The notes beneath the pieces were generated by a model, which worked only from the letters and a program-made list of their open reading frames with translations, was not told the origin of the DNA and did no database searches. Shown in pieces: positions 1 through 7,209 of a stretch of 12,942 bases of DNA (positions are counted from its first letter, which is position 1; the number at the start of each line of letters is the position of its first letter). The stretch is taken from NCBI GenBank assembly GCA_947175655.1, contig CAMWNQ010000037.1:1-12942 (forward strand), in the 5' to 3' direction. This stretch comes from an uncultured Clostridia bacterium. Its GTDB lineage: Bacteria; Bacillota; Clostridia; Oscillospirales; Ruminococcaceae. Made by a program: the position numbers and the translations under genes.

Positions 1-203
1 ATATTGATACACTTTATTCACATATTTTTTCTGATAAAATTAATTACTGTAAAATGCTTGTTGCAATTGAATCTCTTTCTGAACTTGAACTTATTAAATA
101 TGGTGATTCAGAAAAAAAGGTGTATCGTCTTAAAGCGACTAAAAAAGTTAATCTTGAATCAGCATCGATACTGTTAAAATTAAGGGATAAAATAGGAGGA
201 TAA
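1..203 (+). CDS. C-terminal end of a gene cut by the window edge, probably RecJ single-strand exonuclease
   Basis: An open frame enters at the left edge (first full codon at 3) and runs 66 codons to TAA at 201-203. Only the tail is visible: a helical stretch KMLVAIESLSELELIKYG followed by a short strand-like segment and a helix ending LKLRDKIGG. The helix-turn 'LSELELI' pattern resembles the small C-terminal domain of Clostridial RecJ, and recJ commonly sits directly upstream of relA in Gram-positive bacteria, so RecJ (5'-3' ssDNA exonuclease for recombination and repair) is my best guess. The catalytic DHH/DHHA1 domains are outside the window, so identity rests on a weak tail match plus synteny. 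The ribosome binding site of the next gene (AGGAGG, 194-199) lies inside the last codons, suggesting cotranscription and coupled translation. Confidence 0.55.
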   Translation, partial: IDTLYSHIFSDKINYCKMLVAIESLSELELIKYGDSEKKVYRLKATKKVNLESASILLKLRDKIGG

Positions 204-208
204 ATTTT

Positions 209-2413
209 ATGGACACTAACAGTAAAAAATATAATGATGATTATACAATAGCTATGCTTATATCACAGATATCTGAGACCAATAAAAATTATGATGTAAG
301 TAAAATTGTAAAGGCTTATGAAGTTGCTGAAAAGGCACACGAGGGACAGAAACGTTCATCAGGACAGCCATATATTATACACCCTCTTGCAGTGGCAAAA
401 CTTATAGTTGAACTAGGTCTGGATACTGATACAGTGTGTGCTGGACTTCTTCATGATGTTGTTGAAGATACTGAAATGACTACAGCAGATATAAAAAAGC
501 TTTTCGGTCAGGATGTTGCAATTCTTGTTGACGGTGTTACAAATCTTACAAATATGCATCACTATTATAATAAGCAACAACAAGATGCAGCAGATGTTAG
601 AAGAGTAGTATTTGCAACTGCCAAGGATATAAGAATTATAATTATCAAACTCTGTGACAGACTTCATAATATCAGAACTTTATGTTATCGTGAACCGCAA
701 AAAAGATGGAATAAATCATATGAAACTTTACATATATATGCTCCTATTGCACATCGTCTCGGAATGAAAAATATGCAGAATGAGCTTGAAACATTATGTA
801 TTCAGTATCTTGACCCTGTTGCTTGTGATGATATAAAAACATCTTTTGACAATGAAATGTCAGAAGAAAAAAGAAATGAGTTTATTGAAATGATTAAATC
901 CAGAATTTCTGGACGACTTGAAAAAGAATTTAAAGGTGATTTTGAACTTCAGGGACGTATAAAAAGTCTTTATGGTATGTATAAAAAAATGTTTCAACAG
1001 TCAAAAATATTTGAACAGATATATGATAGATATGCTGTAAGGGTGCTTGTTCCTGAATATCTTGATTGTTATACAGTTCTGGGTGTAATTAATGATATGT
1101 TCACTCCTATGCCAAACAGATTCAAGGATTATATATCTTTTCCGAAATCGAACGGTTATCAATCCATACAAACTACTGTAATCGGTGAAGAAGGCATACC
1201 ATTTGAAATACAGATAAGAACTTATGAAATGCATAAAATAGCTGAATATGGTGTAGCCGCTCACTGGAAATATAAAGAGGGTGTAAAATCTAATTATAAA
1301 CTTGACAACTATCTTAAATGGGTAAGCGATATAATTGAAACGCAAAAAACTTCTCATGATGTTGAAGAGCTGGCAAGAGTTATAAAGGAAGAATTACAGC
1401 CTGATGAAATTGTTGTAATGACACCAAAGGGACGTGCAATAGTACTTCCGCAAGGTTCTAACGTTATTGATTTTGCTTATAAGATTCATACTGAAATAGG
1501 TCATAAAACTACCGGTGCTAAAGTTGACAGTAAAATAGTACCGCTTGATTATGAATTAAAAACCGGTGAAATGTGTGAAATTATTACAAGTAAAGATGAA
1601 AACAAAGGCCCTAACCGTGCGTGGATGAATATTGTAAAAACCAGTGAAGCAAAATCAAAAATAAGAACATGGTTTAAACGTGAATGCAGAGAAGAAAATA
1701 TTGCTACTGGAAAACTTGAGCTTGAACGTGAATTCAAAAGATACAGAATTAATATTCCCGAAAATAAACGTGAAGAATTTTTATCAGATGATTTTAAGCG
1801 TCATAATTGCACTAATTTAGAAGATTTTTATGCTTCGATAGGTTATGGCGGTACAAATCTTTCAAAAATAATACCAAGACTTCAGGATAAATATAATACA
1901 TTATACAATACCGAACCGGCAAAGAAAGAAATCATTGAGCCTTCTAAAGCAAAGGGAATCATTGTTGATGCAATTGATGATTGCGTTACAAAATTTGCAC
2001 AATGTTGTAATCCTCTTCCCGGAGATGATATAATCGGATATATAACAAGAGGATATGGAATTACAGTACACAATATAAATTGCAGTAACTATAAATCGGC
2101 TCTTGAAAGAAATAATCCTGATGAGATTGCAAGATGGTGTGATGTAAAGTGGCCTGAAGATATAAGTACAAAAACAATTCAGACCAGTATAGAAGTAGTA
2201 GCTATTGACAGAGTTGGACTCGTACGTGATATTTCAAGTGTTCTGGCAGATGCACATATTCCGATAGTGCATTCATCATCAAGAAATCTTAAAAACGGAA
2301 ATGCTCTTTTTGAAGCTAATCTTGAAATCGCAGGAAAAGAACAGCTTAAAAATCTTTTCGATAAGCTTCGAAAGATTAAAGATGTTATTTCAGTTGAAAG
2401 AGCATCATCATAA
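209..2413 (+). CDS. relA: Bifunctional (p)ppGpp synthetase/hydrolase, RelA/SpoT (Rel) family
   Basis: Full-length 734-aa RSH enzyme, usual for the family; makes and degrades the stringent-response alarmone (p)ppGpp. Start ATG 209 has AGGAGG at 194-199. Domains in order: HD hydrolase (about 20-190) with H44, H82-D83, E86-D87 and D150 of the CDRLHN motif all present; synthetase (about 240-380) with catalytic D273, the RFKD motif (304-307), K313, N315, Y317 and E333 of EIQIRT; TGS (about 397-460); a Cys-containing RIS/zinc-finger region (CC at 599-600, HNINC near 617-621); C-terminal ACT domain (about 660-734). RFKD, rather than the acidic EXDD form, together with the intact HD site, indicates a bifunctional Rel. 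Oddity: the usual YQSLHT motif reads YQSIQT, with Gln321 at a normally conserved His near the nucleotide site. It lies 5 nt after the upstream gene and 45 nt before trmL. Confidence 0.96.
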   Translation: MDTNSKKYNDDYTIAMLISQISETNKNYDVSKIVKAYEVAEKAHEGQKRSSGQPYIIHPLAVAKLIVELGLDTDTVCAGLLHDVVEDTEMTTADIKKLFGQDVAILVDGVTNLTNMHHYYNKQQQDAADVRRVVFATAKDIRIIIIKLCDRLHNIRTLCYREPQKRWNKSYETLHIYAPIAHRLGMKNMQNELETLCIQYLDPVACDDIKTSFDNEMSEEKRNEFIEMIKSRISGRLEKEFKGDFELQGRIKSLYGMYKKMFQQSKIFEQIYDRYAVRVLVPEYLDCYTVLGVINDMFTPMPNRFKDYISFPKSNGYQSIQTTVIGEEGIPFEIQIRTYEMHKIAEYGVAAHWKYKEGVKSNYKLDNYLKWVSDIIETQKTSHDVEELARVIKEELQPDEIVVMTPKGRAIVLPQGSNVIDFAYKIHTEIGHKTTGAKVDSKIVPLDYELKTGEMCEIITSKDENKGPNRAWMNIVKTSEAKSKIRTWFKRECREENIATGKLELEREFKRYRINIPENKREEFLSDDFKRHNCTNLEDFYASIGYGGTNLSKIIPRLQDKYNTLYNTEPAKKEIIEPSKAKGIIVDAIDDCVTKFAQCCNPLPGDDIIGYITRGYGITVHNINCSNYKSALERNNPDEIARWCDVKWPEDISTKTIQTSIEVVAIDRVGLVRDISSVLADAHIPIVHSSSRNLKNGNALFEANLEIAGKEQLKNLFDKLRKIKDVISVERASS

Positions 2414-2458
2414 TAAAAATTAAATAATCTGAACATCTGAATAAAGGAATCAAAAAAT

Positions 2459-2953
2459 ATGCATAATCTTAATGTGGTTCTTCTTGAACCCAGAATTCCA
2501 CAGAATACTGGAAATATTTCAAGAACCTGTGCTGTAACGGGTGCAAGGCTTCATCTTATTAAACCTTTTGGTTTTGAAATCAGTGACAAGACCCTTAAAA
2601 GAGCGGGTCTTGATTACTGGGATAAACTTGATATATCATATTATGAAAATATAGATGAGTTTTATGAAAAAAATTCCGGTGAATACTTTTACTTTACAAC
2701 TAAAGGCTTAAATGTACACAGTGATATAAAATATCCTGATAATGCGTATCTGATTTTCGGAAGAGAAGACAAAGGCATACCAGAAGATATTCTGTATCAG
2801 AATAAAGAAAGATGCGTAAGAATACCTATGAGAAATAATTTGAGAAGTCTTAATCTCTCGAATTCAGTTGCAATCGGAGTTTATGAGGTATTAAGACAAT
2901 GGGATTATCCTGAACTTGCTTCAGAGGGAAAACTTACACAATATATATGGTGA
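2459..2953 (+). CDS. trmL: tRNA (cytidine/uridine-34) 2'-O-methyltransferase, TrmL type
   Basis: 164 aa, the typical length of TrmL, a minimal SPOUT-class (trefoil-knot) SAM-dependent methyltransferase that methylates the ribose of wobble nucleotide 34 in certain tRNA-Leu species. The three SPOUT motifs are all visible: N-terminal LEPRIPQNTGNISRT (residues 9-23), LIFGREDKGIPE (about 98-109), and RSLNLSNSVAIGVYE (about 128-143) that forms the SAM-binding knot. No extra RNA-binding domain is present, as expected of TrmL and unlike larger SpoU proteins. An AAAGGA-like ribosome binding site precedes ATG 2459. Its stop codon TGA (2951-2953) is part of the ribosome binding site of the next gene, so translation of the two is probably coupled. 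Confidence 0.93.
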   Translation: MHNLNVVLLEPRIPQNTGNISRTCAVTGARLHLIKPFGFEISDKTLKRAGLDYWDKLDISYYENIDEFYEKNSGEYFYFTTKGLNVHSDIKYPDNAYLIFGREDKGIPEDILYQNKERCVRIPMRNNLRSLNLSNSVAIGVYEVLRQWDYPELASEGKLTQYIW

Positions 2954-2961
2954 GGTGCAAT

Positions 2962-3837
2962 ATGCAAAAAATACTTATAATGACAGATTCAGCCTGCGAC
3001 CTTGAAATGGACGCTATAAACAATGCCGGCATAAAGCTTATGAGCTTCAATATTACTATAGGTGATATAAATTTCCGTGAAACAGCCGATAAATCAAAAG
3101 ATGAAGTATATAGTCTTATGGATAACATCACTGATATGCCAAAAACTGCACAGGTTACTTCTTTTGAATTCCTTGAAGCTTATAAGGAAGCCTATGAACA
3201 AGGATATACCGATGTAATATACATGTCAATATCTGCAACAGGTTCTAAAACTTATGATAACTCAGTAATTGCAAAAAATATGCTTTATGAGGAAATACCA
3301 GAATCAAAAAATAAAATAAGAATTTTCAGTGTTGATTCAAAGGGGTATACTGCTATGTATGGTTATCCGCTTCTGGAAGCGTCTAAAAAGGCACAGAAGT
3401 CTGATGCTGATGCTGAAAGTATAGTATCATATCTTGAAGAGTGGGCTGGAAAAAGTGCAGCATATTTTATGCCTATGACATTAAAATATGCAAAAAAATC
3501 CGGAAGAATATCAGCGACAGCAGCATTTGCCGGAGAACTTCTCGGAATAAAGCCGATAATACAGATGGCTGACGGTGGTTCAAAAATCATGTCAAAAGTA
3601 AGAGGCGATAAAAATATAATTCCTAAGCTTATGGAATGTATTGAAGCAGAAATGACCCCTCAGACTCCATATATAATGCTTATGGGAAAAAACGATGACC
3701 TTGCAAAACAGCTTGAAAAAGAAATGATTAAGAAGTTTGGATATAAGGCAGAATATTATTGTAAAATCGGTGCGGCAGTTGCAGCTAATGCCGGAAATGA
3801 CCTTGTGGGGGTTGTCTGCCGTCGTAAAAATGTCTGA
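2962..3837 (+). CDS. DegV-family fatty-acid-binding protein (FakB-like)
   Basis: 291 aa with the DegV fold signature: N-terminal TDSACDL (8-14), PKTAQVTSFEF around residues 57-67, ISATGSKTY in place of the usual ISSGLSGTY, VDSKGYTAMYG, and LKYAKKSGRIS with GRI at 181-183 followed by GIKPI. DegV/FakB proteins bind a fatty acid and present it to the fatty acid kinase FakA for incorporation into phospholipid; others have unknown ligands. I chose ATG 2962 because GAGGTG (2952-2957) is well spaced before it; the in-frame ATG at 2947 has no ribosome binding site and would overlap trmL. Oddity: the C-terminal motif that is usually HTGPG reads NAGND (276-280), so a normally conserved His is Asn and the ligand may differ. 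The next gene, a patatin-like lipase, begins 17 nt downstream. Confidence 0.9.
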   Translation: MQKILIMTDSACDLEMDAINNAGIKLMSFNITIGDINFRETADKSKDEVYSLMDNITDMPKTAQVTSFEFLEAYKEAYEQGYTDVIYMSISATGSKTYDNSVIAKNMLYEEIPESKNKIRIFSVDSKGYTAMYGYPLLEASKKAQKSDADAESIVSYLEEWAGKSAAYFMPMTLKYAKKSGRISATAAFAGELLGIKPIIQMADGGSKIMSKVRGDKNIIPKLMECIEAEMTPQTPYIMLMGKNDDLAKQLEKEMIKKFGYKAEYYCKIGAAVAANAGNDLVGVVCRRKNV

Positions 3838-3854
3838 ACGGAGATAGTATATAT

Positions 3855-4703
3855 ATGCTTGGAGTTACTTTTGAGGGCGGTGCAAACCGTACAGTTTTTT
3901 CATGTGGAGTTATTGATGCTTTAATAAGAAATAAAATAAAATCAGATTATATAATAGGAACATCAGCCGGAATTGCTTATGGAGTTACTTATTCTTCCGG
4001 ACAATATGGAAGAAATTATAAAATAGTAAAAGATTATATAGCTGATAAGCGTTATCAGGGTATAAGGCATATGTTTAATATTAAAAACAGAAGTTTTTAT
4101 AATCTGGACTTTGTATTTGATGAACTTCCAAATAATTTAGTTCCATTTAATTATAAAGCTTACTGTGGTTTTAAAGGAAATATTATAGCTACAGTTACAA
4201 ATGTTGAAACTGGAAAGCCTGAATATCTTGAAGTGCCGAGAGATGACAGAAAATTCATGCTTTTAAGAGCATCTTGTTCTATGCCTCTTTTATTTCCGAT
4301 AGTTGAAATAAATGGCAAAAAGTATCTTGACGGGGGAGTATCAGATTCCATTCCGTTCAGACAGGCAATGCGTTCCGGTTGTGATAAAAATATAGTAGTT
4401 CTTACGAGAGAAAGGACATATAGAAAAAAAGAAGAGTCAATTGCAAAACTGGTTGAATTTGCTTACAGACATTATCCTGACTTTATTAAAACTTATCAGA
4501 AAAGACCTTATAATTATAACAGATGCATTGAAGACCTTGAAAAACTTGAATCAGAAGGAAAAGTCTTCGTAATTGCTCCTGACACTACTATGAATGTAAG
4601 TCGTACTGATTCAGATACACGAAAACTTAAAGCCCTCTATAAGCACGGTTATGATGTTGCTATGAGGTCTATGCCGAAACTTATTGAGTATCTCAGACAA
4701 TAG
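3855..4703 (+). CDS. Patatin-like phospholipase (YjjU-type)
   Basis: 282 aa. Shows the catalytic elements of the bacterial patatin family: oxyanion-hole glycine stretch EGGANR (7-12), nucleophile elbow GTSAG (35-39, Ser37), and the dyad aspartate in DGG (159-161, Asp159) followed by VSDSIPF. The VVLTRERTYRKK stretch and overall length resemble the YjjU-like cytoplasmic subgroup. Such enzymes hydrolyse acyl ester bonds of phospholipids or other lipids; the physiological substrate here is unknown. No signal peptide or membrane segment is apparent, so it probably acts in the cytoplasm or at the inner membrane face. GGAG (3840-3843) is a little far (11 nt) from ATG 3855, so translation may partly depend on coupling to the preceding DegV gene. 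It is the last gene before an intrinsic terminator. Confidence 0.9.
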   Translation: MLGVTFEGGANRTVFSCGVIDALIRNKIKSDYIIGTSAGIAYGVTYSSGQYGRNYKIVKDYIADKRYQGIRHMFNIKNRSFYNLDFVFDELPNNLVPFNYKAYCGFKGNIIATVTNVETGKPEYLEVPRDDRKFMLLRASCSMPLLFPIVEINGKKYLDGGVSDSIPFRQAMRSGCDKNIVVLTRERTYRKKEESIAKLVEFAYRHYPDFIKTYQKRPYNYNRCIEDLEKLESEGKVFVIAPDTTMNVSRTDSDTRKLKALYKHGYDVAMRSMPKLIEYLRQ

Positions 4704-4731
4704 ACGGATTTTTTTGAAAAATCCGTTTTTT
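4704..4731 (+). terminator. Intrinsic terminator after the relA-trmL-degV-patatin block
   Basis: A perfect 10-bp inverted repeat (ACGGATTTTT at 4704-4713, AAAAATCCGT at 4717-4726) with a 3-nt loop is followed at once by a run of six T (4726-4731). It starts directly after the patatin stop codon. The hairpin also has an A run on the 5' side in reverse orientation, but no convergent gene lies downstream, so its visible role is on the + strand. Confidence 0.92.
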
Positions 4732-4786
4732 GTGTATATTAGACTAAATCAAAAAATTTTTTTATATAAATTTTACGTCAAACTAC

Positions 4787-4815
4787 TGGACAAAATATTA
4801 TTATTATGTTATAAT
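4787..4815 (+). promoter_or_regulatory. Sigma-A-type promoter of the pyrimidine operon
   Basis: TGGACA (4787-4792, five of six to the -35 consensus) is separated by exactly 17 nt from a perfect -10 TATAAT (4810-4815), which also carries the extended -10 TG at 4807-4808. Transcription would start about 4820-4824, giving a leader of roughly 145 nt before pyrC that contains the attenuator described next. The preceding 55 nt are very A+T-rich, which could act as an UP-like element. Confidence 0.88.
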
Positions 4816-4834
4816 GAGTGTTAATGAGAAAATC

Positions 4835-4867
4835 CCTTTAAGTTAGCCCCATCAGAGGTTGACAAGG
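4835..4867 (+). promoter_or_regulatory. PyrR-binding-loop-like hairpin (anti-antiterminator) in the pyr leader
   Basis: The leader RNA can form a lower stem of 4 bp (CCUU 4835-4838 with AAGG 4864-4867), a 5'-side bulge UAA (4839-4841), an upper stem of 7 bp (GUUAGCC 4842-4848 with GGUUGAC 4857-4863, including G-U pairs) and an 8-nt loop CCAUCAGA (4849-4856). A CCUUUAA lower segment with a one-sided bulge, and an upper stem and loop carrying GCCC...AGAGG, match the general layout of the PyrR-binding loops of Gram-positive pyr leaders, although the loop is longer than the Bacillus CAGAGA form. In the known mechanism PyrR bound to UMP stabilises this hairpin, blocks the antiterminator and so causes termination. 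PyrR itself is not encoded in this window. Confidence 0.78.
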
Positions 4868-4933
4868 CGTTTGATTATAATATTTTGCAGATTTTTCTGT
4901 AATTTTGACGATACACGCTTGCCTGTCGACCTT
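4855..4933 (+). promoter_or_regulatory. Antiterminator helix of the pyr attenuator
   Basis: The 3' half of the PyrR-type hairpin (4855-4870) is complementary to the 5' arm and loop of the downstream terminator. GAGGUUGAC (4855-4863) pairs over 9 bp with GUCGACCUU (4925-4933, with G-U wobbles), and AAGGCGU (4864-4870) pairs with ACGCUU (4915-4920) with one bulged G. The segment 4871-4914 forms the apical region and holds a minor 4-bp hairpin (CAGA/UCUG, 4888-4899). Forming this helix would prevent both the PyrR hairpin and the terminator, giving read-through into pyrC when UMP is low. This is a pairing I worked out by hand; no folding energy was computed. Confidence 0.72.
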
Positions 4934-4948
4934 GCAAGCGTTTTTTTT
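4915..4948 (+). terminator. Attenuator terminator upstream of pyrC
   Basis: An 8-bp stem (ACGCTTGC 4915-4922 with GCAAGCGT 4934-4941) with an 11-nt loop is followed by eight T (4941-4948). It lies inside the pyr leader, 20 nt before the pyrC start codon, so it cannot simply end the upstream operon and is placed as a regulated terminator. Its 5' arm and loop are shared with the antiterminator helix. Confidence 0.9.
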
Positions 4949-4968
4949 GGGAATTGTTAGGAGGAATT

Positions 4969-6243
4969 ATGTCTAAAAATTTTATTCTGAAAAATATATT
5001 TGTTAAAGACAGCAGTATACCTTGTAATGTGGTTGTTTCTGATGGAATAATAACAAAGATTGGCAATAACATTGATAATATCGTCAGTGAAAACTTTGAA
5101 ATTTATGACTGTAAAGGATTAAATTTGTTGTCCGGACTTTTTGATATGCACGTCCATTTCCGTGACCCTGGTTTCACTCATAAAGAAGATATAATAACCG
5201 GTGCAAAGTCGGCACTTGCCGGTGGAGTAACAGGGGTTTTATGTATGCCTAATACAAATCCGCCTGTTGATTCTCCTGAAGTTCTCAGATATATATATGA
5301 TAAAGCCAAGGATACAGGTCTTGATTTATATCAGGTTGCTTGTATAACAAAAGGTATGAACGGCGGAGCTTTGTGTGATTATGAAGCTCTTAAAGATGCC
5401 GGTGCAGTTGCTTTATCAGATGATGGCAGACCTGTTGAAAATGCTGAACAGATGCGTAAAGCTCTTGAACTTACAAACGAAAATGGTCTTTTGATAACTT
5501 CCCACTGTGAAGATTTGGCAATAATAAATGGTGGTATTATGAATAAGGGAATTATTTCCGAAAAGCTTGGCGTAAAGGGAATGGATAGAGTATCAGAGGA
5601 TATGATTACCGCCAGAGAAATTATACTTGCTGAAAGTGTCGGAGCAAGAATACATATTGCTCATGTAAGCACTGCCGGAAGTGTTGAAATTATTCGTCAG
5701 GCTAAGAAAAAAGGCATTAAAGTTACTTGTGAAACCTGTCCACACTATTTTATGCTTACTGATGAAAAGCTTCTCGCAAAAGATGCGGATTTCAGAATGA
5801 ATCCTCCACTTCGTACAAAAGATGATGTCAATGCTGTTATTGAAGGTATTATTGATGGCACTATTGACTGTATCGTTACTGACCACGCACCGCATACGAT
5901 TGAGGAAAAGAAAATATTTGAAAAAGCACCGAATGGTGTAGTAGGTCTTGAAACTTCACTTGCCGGAGCTTTGACTGCTTTATATCATACCGGAAAAGTT
6001 TCGCTTGAAAAAATTATGGATATGATGTCAGTAACTCCCCGTAAACTTCTGGGGCTTGAGATACACGATATAAAAGAGGGCGAAAAAGCCGACTTTATTG
6101 TTGTTGATTTGAACAGGGAATGGACGGTTAAACCTGAAGATCTTCATTCAAAATCCTGTAATACAGTATTTAAGGGTATGACTCTTAAAGGCAAAAATCT
6201 TATGACTGTTTCGCAGGGTGCAATAAGATATAATATATTATAA
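4969..6243 (+). CDS. pyrC: Dihydroorotase, class I
   Basis: 424 aa, the usual size of class I bacterial dihydroorotases, which catalyse the reversible cyclisation of N-carbamoyl-aspartate to dihydroorotate, the third step of UMP synthesis. Metal-site residues of the amidohydrolase fold are all visible: H61 and H63 in DMHVHFRDPG, the bridging aspartate in DDG (151-153) that replaces the carboxylated lysine of class II enzymes, H179 in SHCED, H232 in HIAHVST, and D305 in DHAPH (305-309). MPNTNP (93-98) is the conserved substrate-side motif. I chose ATG 4969, directly after AGGAGG (4959-4964, short 4-nt spacing); a TTG at 4954 would place the ribosome binding site inside the coding region. First gene after the PyrR-type attenuator; pyrF follows 35 nt downstream. 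Confidence 0.96.
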   Translation: MSKNFILKNIFVKDSSIPCNVVVSDGIITKIGNNIDNIVSENFEIYDCKGLNLLSGLFDMHVHFRDPGFTHKEDIITGAKSALAGGVTGVLCMPNTNPPVDSPEVLRYIYDKAKDTGLDLYQVACITKGMNGGALCDYEALKDAGAVALSDDGRPVENAEQMRKALELTNENGLLITSHCEDLAIINGGIMNKGIISEKLGVKGMDRVSEDMITAREIILAESVGARIHIAHVSTAGSVEIIRQAKKKGIKVTCETCPHYFMLTDEKLLAKDADFRMNPPLRTKDDVNAVIEGIIDGTIDCIVTDHAPHTIEEKKIFEKAPNGVVGLETSLAGALTALYHTGKVSLEKIMDMMSVTPRKLLGLEIHDIKEGEKADFIVVDLNREWTVKPEDLHSKSCNTVFKGMTLKGKNLMTVSQGAIRYNIL

Positions 6244-6278
6244 AATAATATAAAAAATAATATGTGAGGAGAATAAAA

Positions 6279-7205
6279 ATGTCATTTGACAGACTTATTG
6301 AAAAAATTAAAGAAACAAAAAACCCCAGTGTTGTCGGACTTGACCCAAAGCTTGATTATGTTCCAGAGTATATTAAAAACCGCTGTTTTGAAGAGAACGG
6401 AGTTAATCTGGAATCAGCATCAAAAGCAATTTTATTATTTAATAAAATGATTATTGATGAAATATATGATATAGTTCCGGCTATCAAACCACAGGCAGCA
6501 TATTATGAGATGTACGGTTATTCCGGAGTTAAAGCTCTTGAAGAGACAATCAAATATGCCAAAAGTAAGGGTATGTTTGTGATAACTGATGGAAAAAGAA
6601 ATGATATAGGTGCTACAATGGAAGCCTATACAATAGCTCATCTCGGAAAAGTTTCGATTGGCGATGTTGAATTTGAACCGTTCGGAGCTGATGCACTTAC
6701 TGTAAATGGTTATCTCGGAACAGACGGCATATCTCCTCTTTTAAAGGAATGCGAAAAAAGTGATAAGGGCATTTTTGTTCTTGTAAAGACATCAAATCCA
6801 TCAAGCGGAGAGCTTCAGGATAAGCTTATTGATAATGTTCCTGTATATTCTGTTATGGGTGATATGTGTGAAGAATGGGGAAAAAACCAGATAGGAAAAT
6901 ATAATTATTCAAGTGTAGGAGCTGTAGTAGGTGCAACATATCCAGAACAGCTTTCTGAACTCAGAAAACGTCTTCCACATACAATGTTCCTTGTTCCAGG
7001 TTACGGAGCTCAGGGAGGCGGGGCTCAGGGAGTTGCCGGTGCGTTTGATGAAAATGGACTTGGTGCAATAGTAAACTCTTCAAGAGCTATTATTTGTGCA
7101 TATAAAAAAGAAGGCTGTGACGAAAAGGACTTTGCAAAAGCTGCAAGACGCGAAGCTTTAAGAATGAGAGATGATATATGTTCCTATATTAATCTTAAGG
7201 GGTGA
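6279..7205 (+). CDS. pyrF: Orotidine-5'-phosphate decarboxylase, subfamily 2
   Basis: 308 aa, the length of the longer bacterial OMP decarboxylase subfamily (classical PyrF is about 230-245 aa). It decarboxylates OMP to UMP, the last step of de novo pyrimidine synthesis. Visible motifs: VVGLDPK (18-24), AIKPQAAYYE in the barrel core, the catalytic DGKRNDI (104-110, with K106 and Asp104/Asp109), and the phosphate-binding loop VPGYGAQGG (239-247). I chose ATG 6279, preceded by AGGAG (6267-6271); an upstream GTG at 6264 would bury this ribosome binding site. It sits 35 nt after pyrC and 4 nt before the next gene, so it belongs to the same PyrR-controlled transcript. Confidence 0.95.
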   Translation: MSFDRLIEKIKETKNPSVVGLDPKLDYVPEYIKNRCFEENGVNLESASKAILLFNKMIIDEIYDIVPAIKPQAAYYEMYGYSGVKALEETIKYAKSKGMFVITDGKRNDIGATMEAYTIAHLGKVSIGDVEFEPFGADALTVNGYLGTDGISPLLKECEKSDKGIFVLVKTSNPSSGELQDKLIDNVPVYSVMGDMCEEWGKNQIGKYNYSSVGAVVGATYPEQLSELRKRLPHTMFLVPGYGAQGGGAQGVAGAFDENGLGAIVNSSRAIICAYKKEGCDEKDFAKAARREALRMRDDICSYINLKG

Positions 7206-7209
7206 TTTG

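Noticed and set aside
2947..2961. Earlier in-frame ATG for the DegV gene overlapping the end of trmL
   Set aside because: It has no ribosome binding site, whereas ATG 2962 is preceded at good spacing by GAGGTG and gives the normal family N-terminus (MQKILIMTDSACDL).
4954..4968. TTG start for pyrC adding five residues
   Set aside because: The AGGAGG at 4959-4964 would then lie within the coding sequence; ATG 4969 uses it directly and matches the family start.
4875..5072. Minus-strand 65-codon ORF across the pyr leader and the pyrC start
   Set aside because: It overlaps the attenuator and pyrC, has no homology that I recognise, and is explained as an antisense shadow in A+T-rich DNA.
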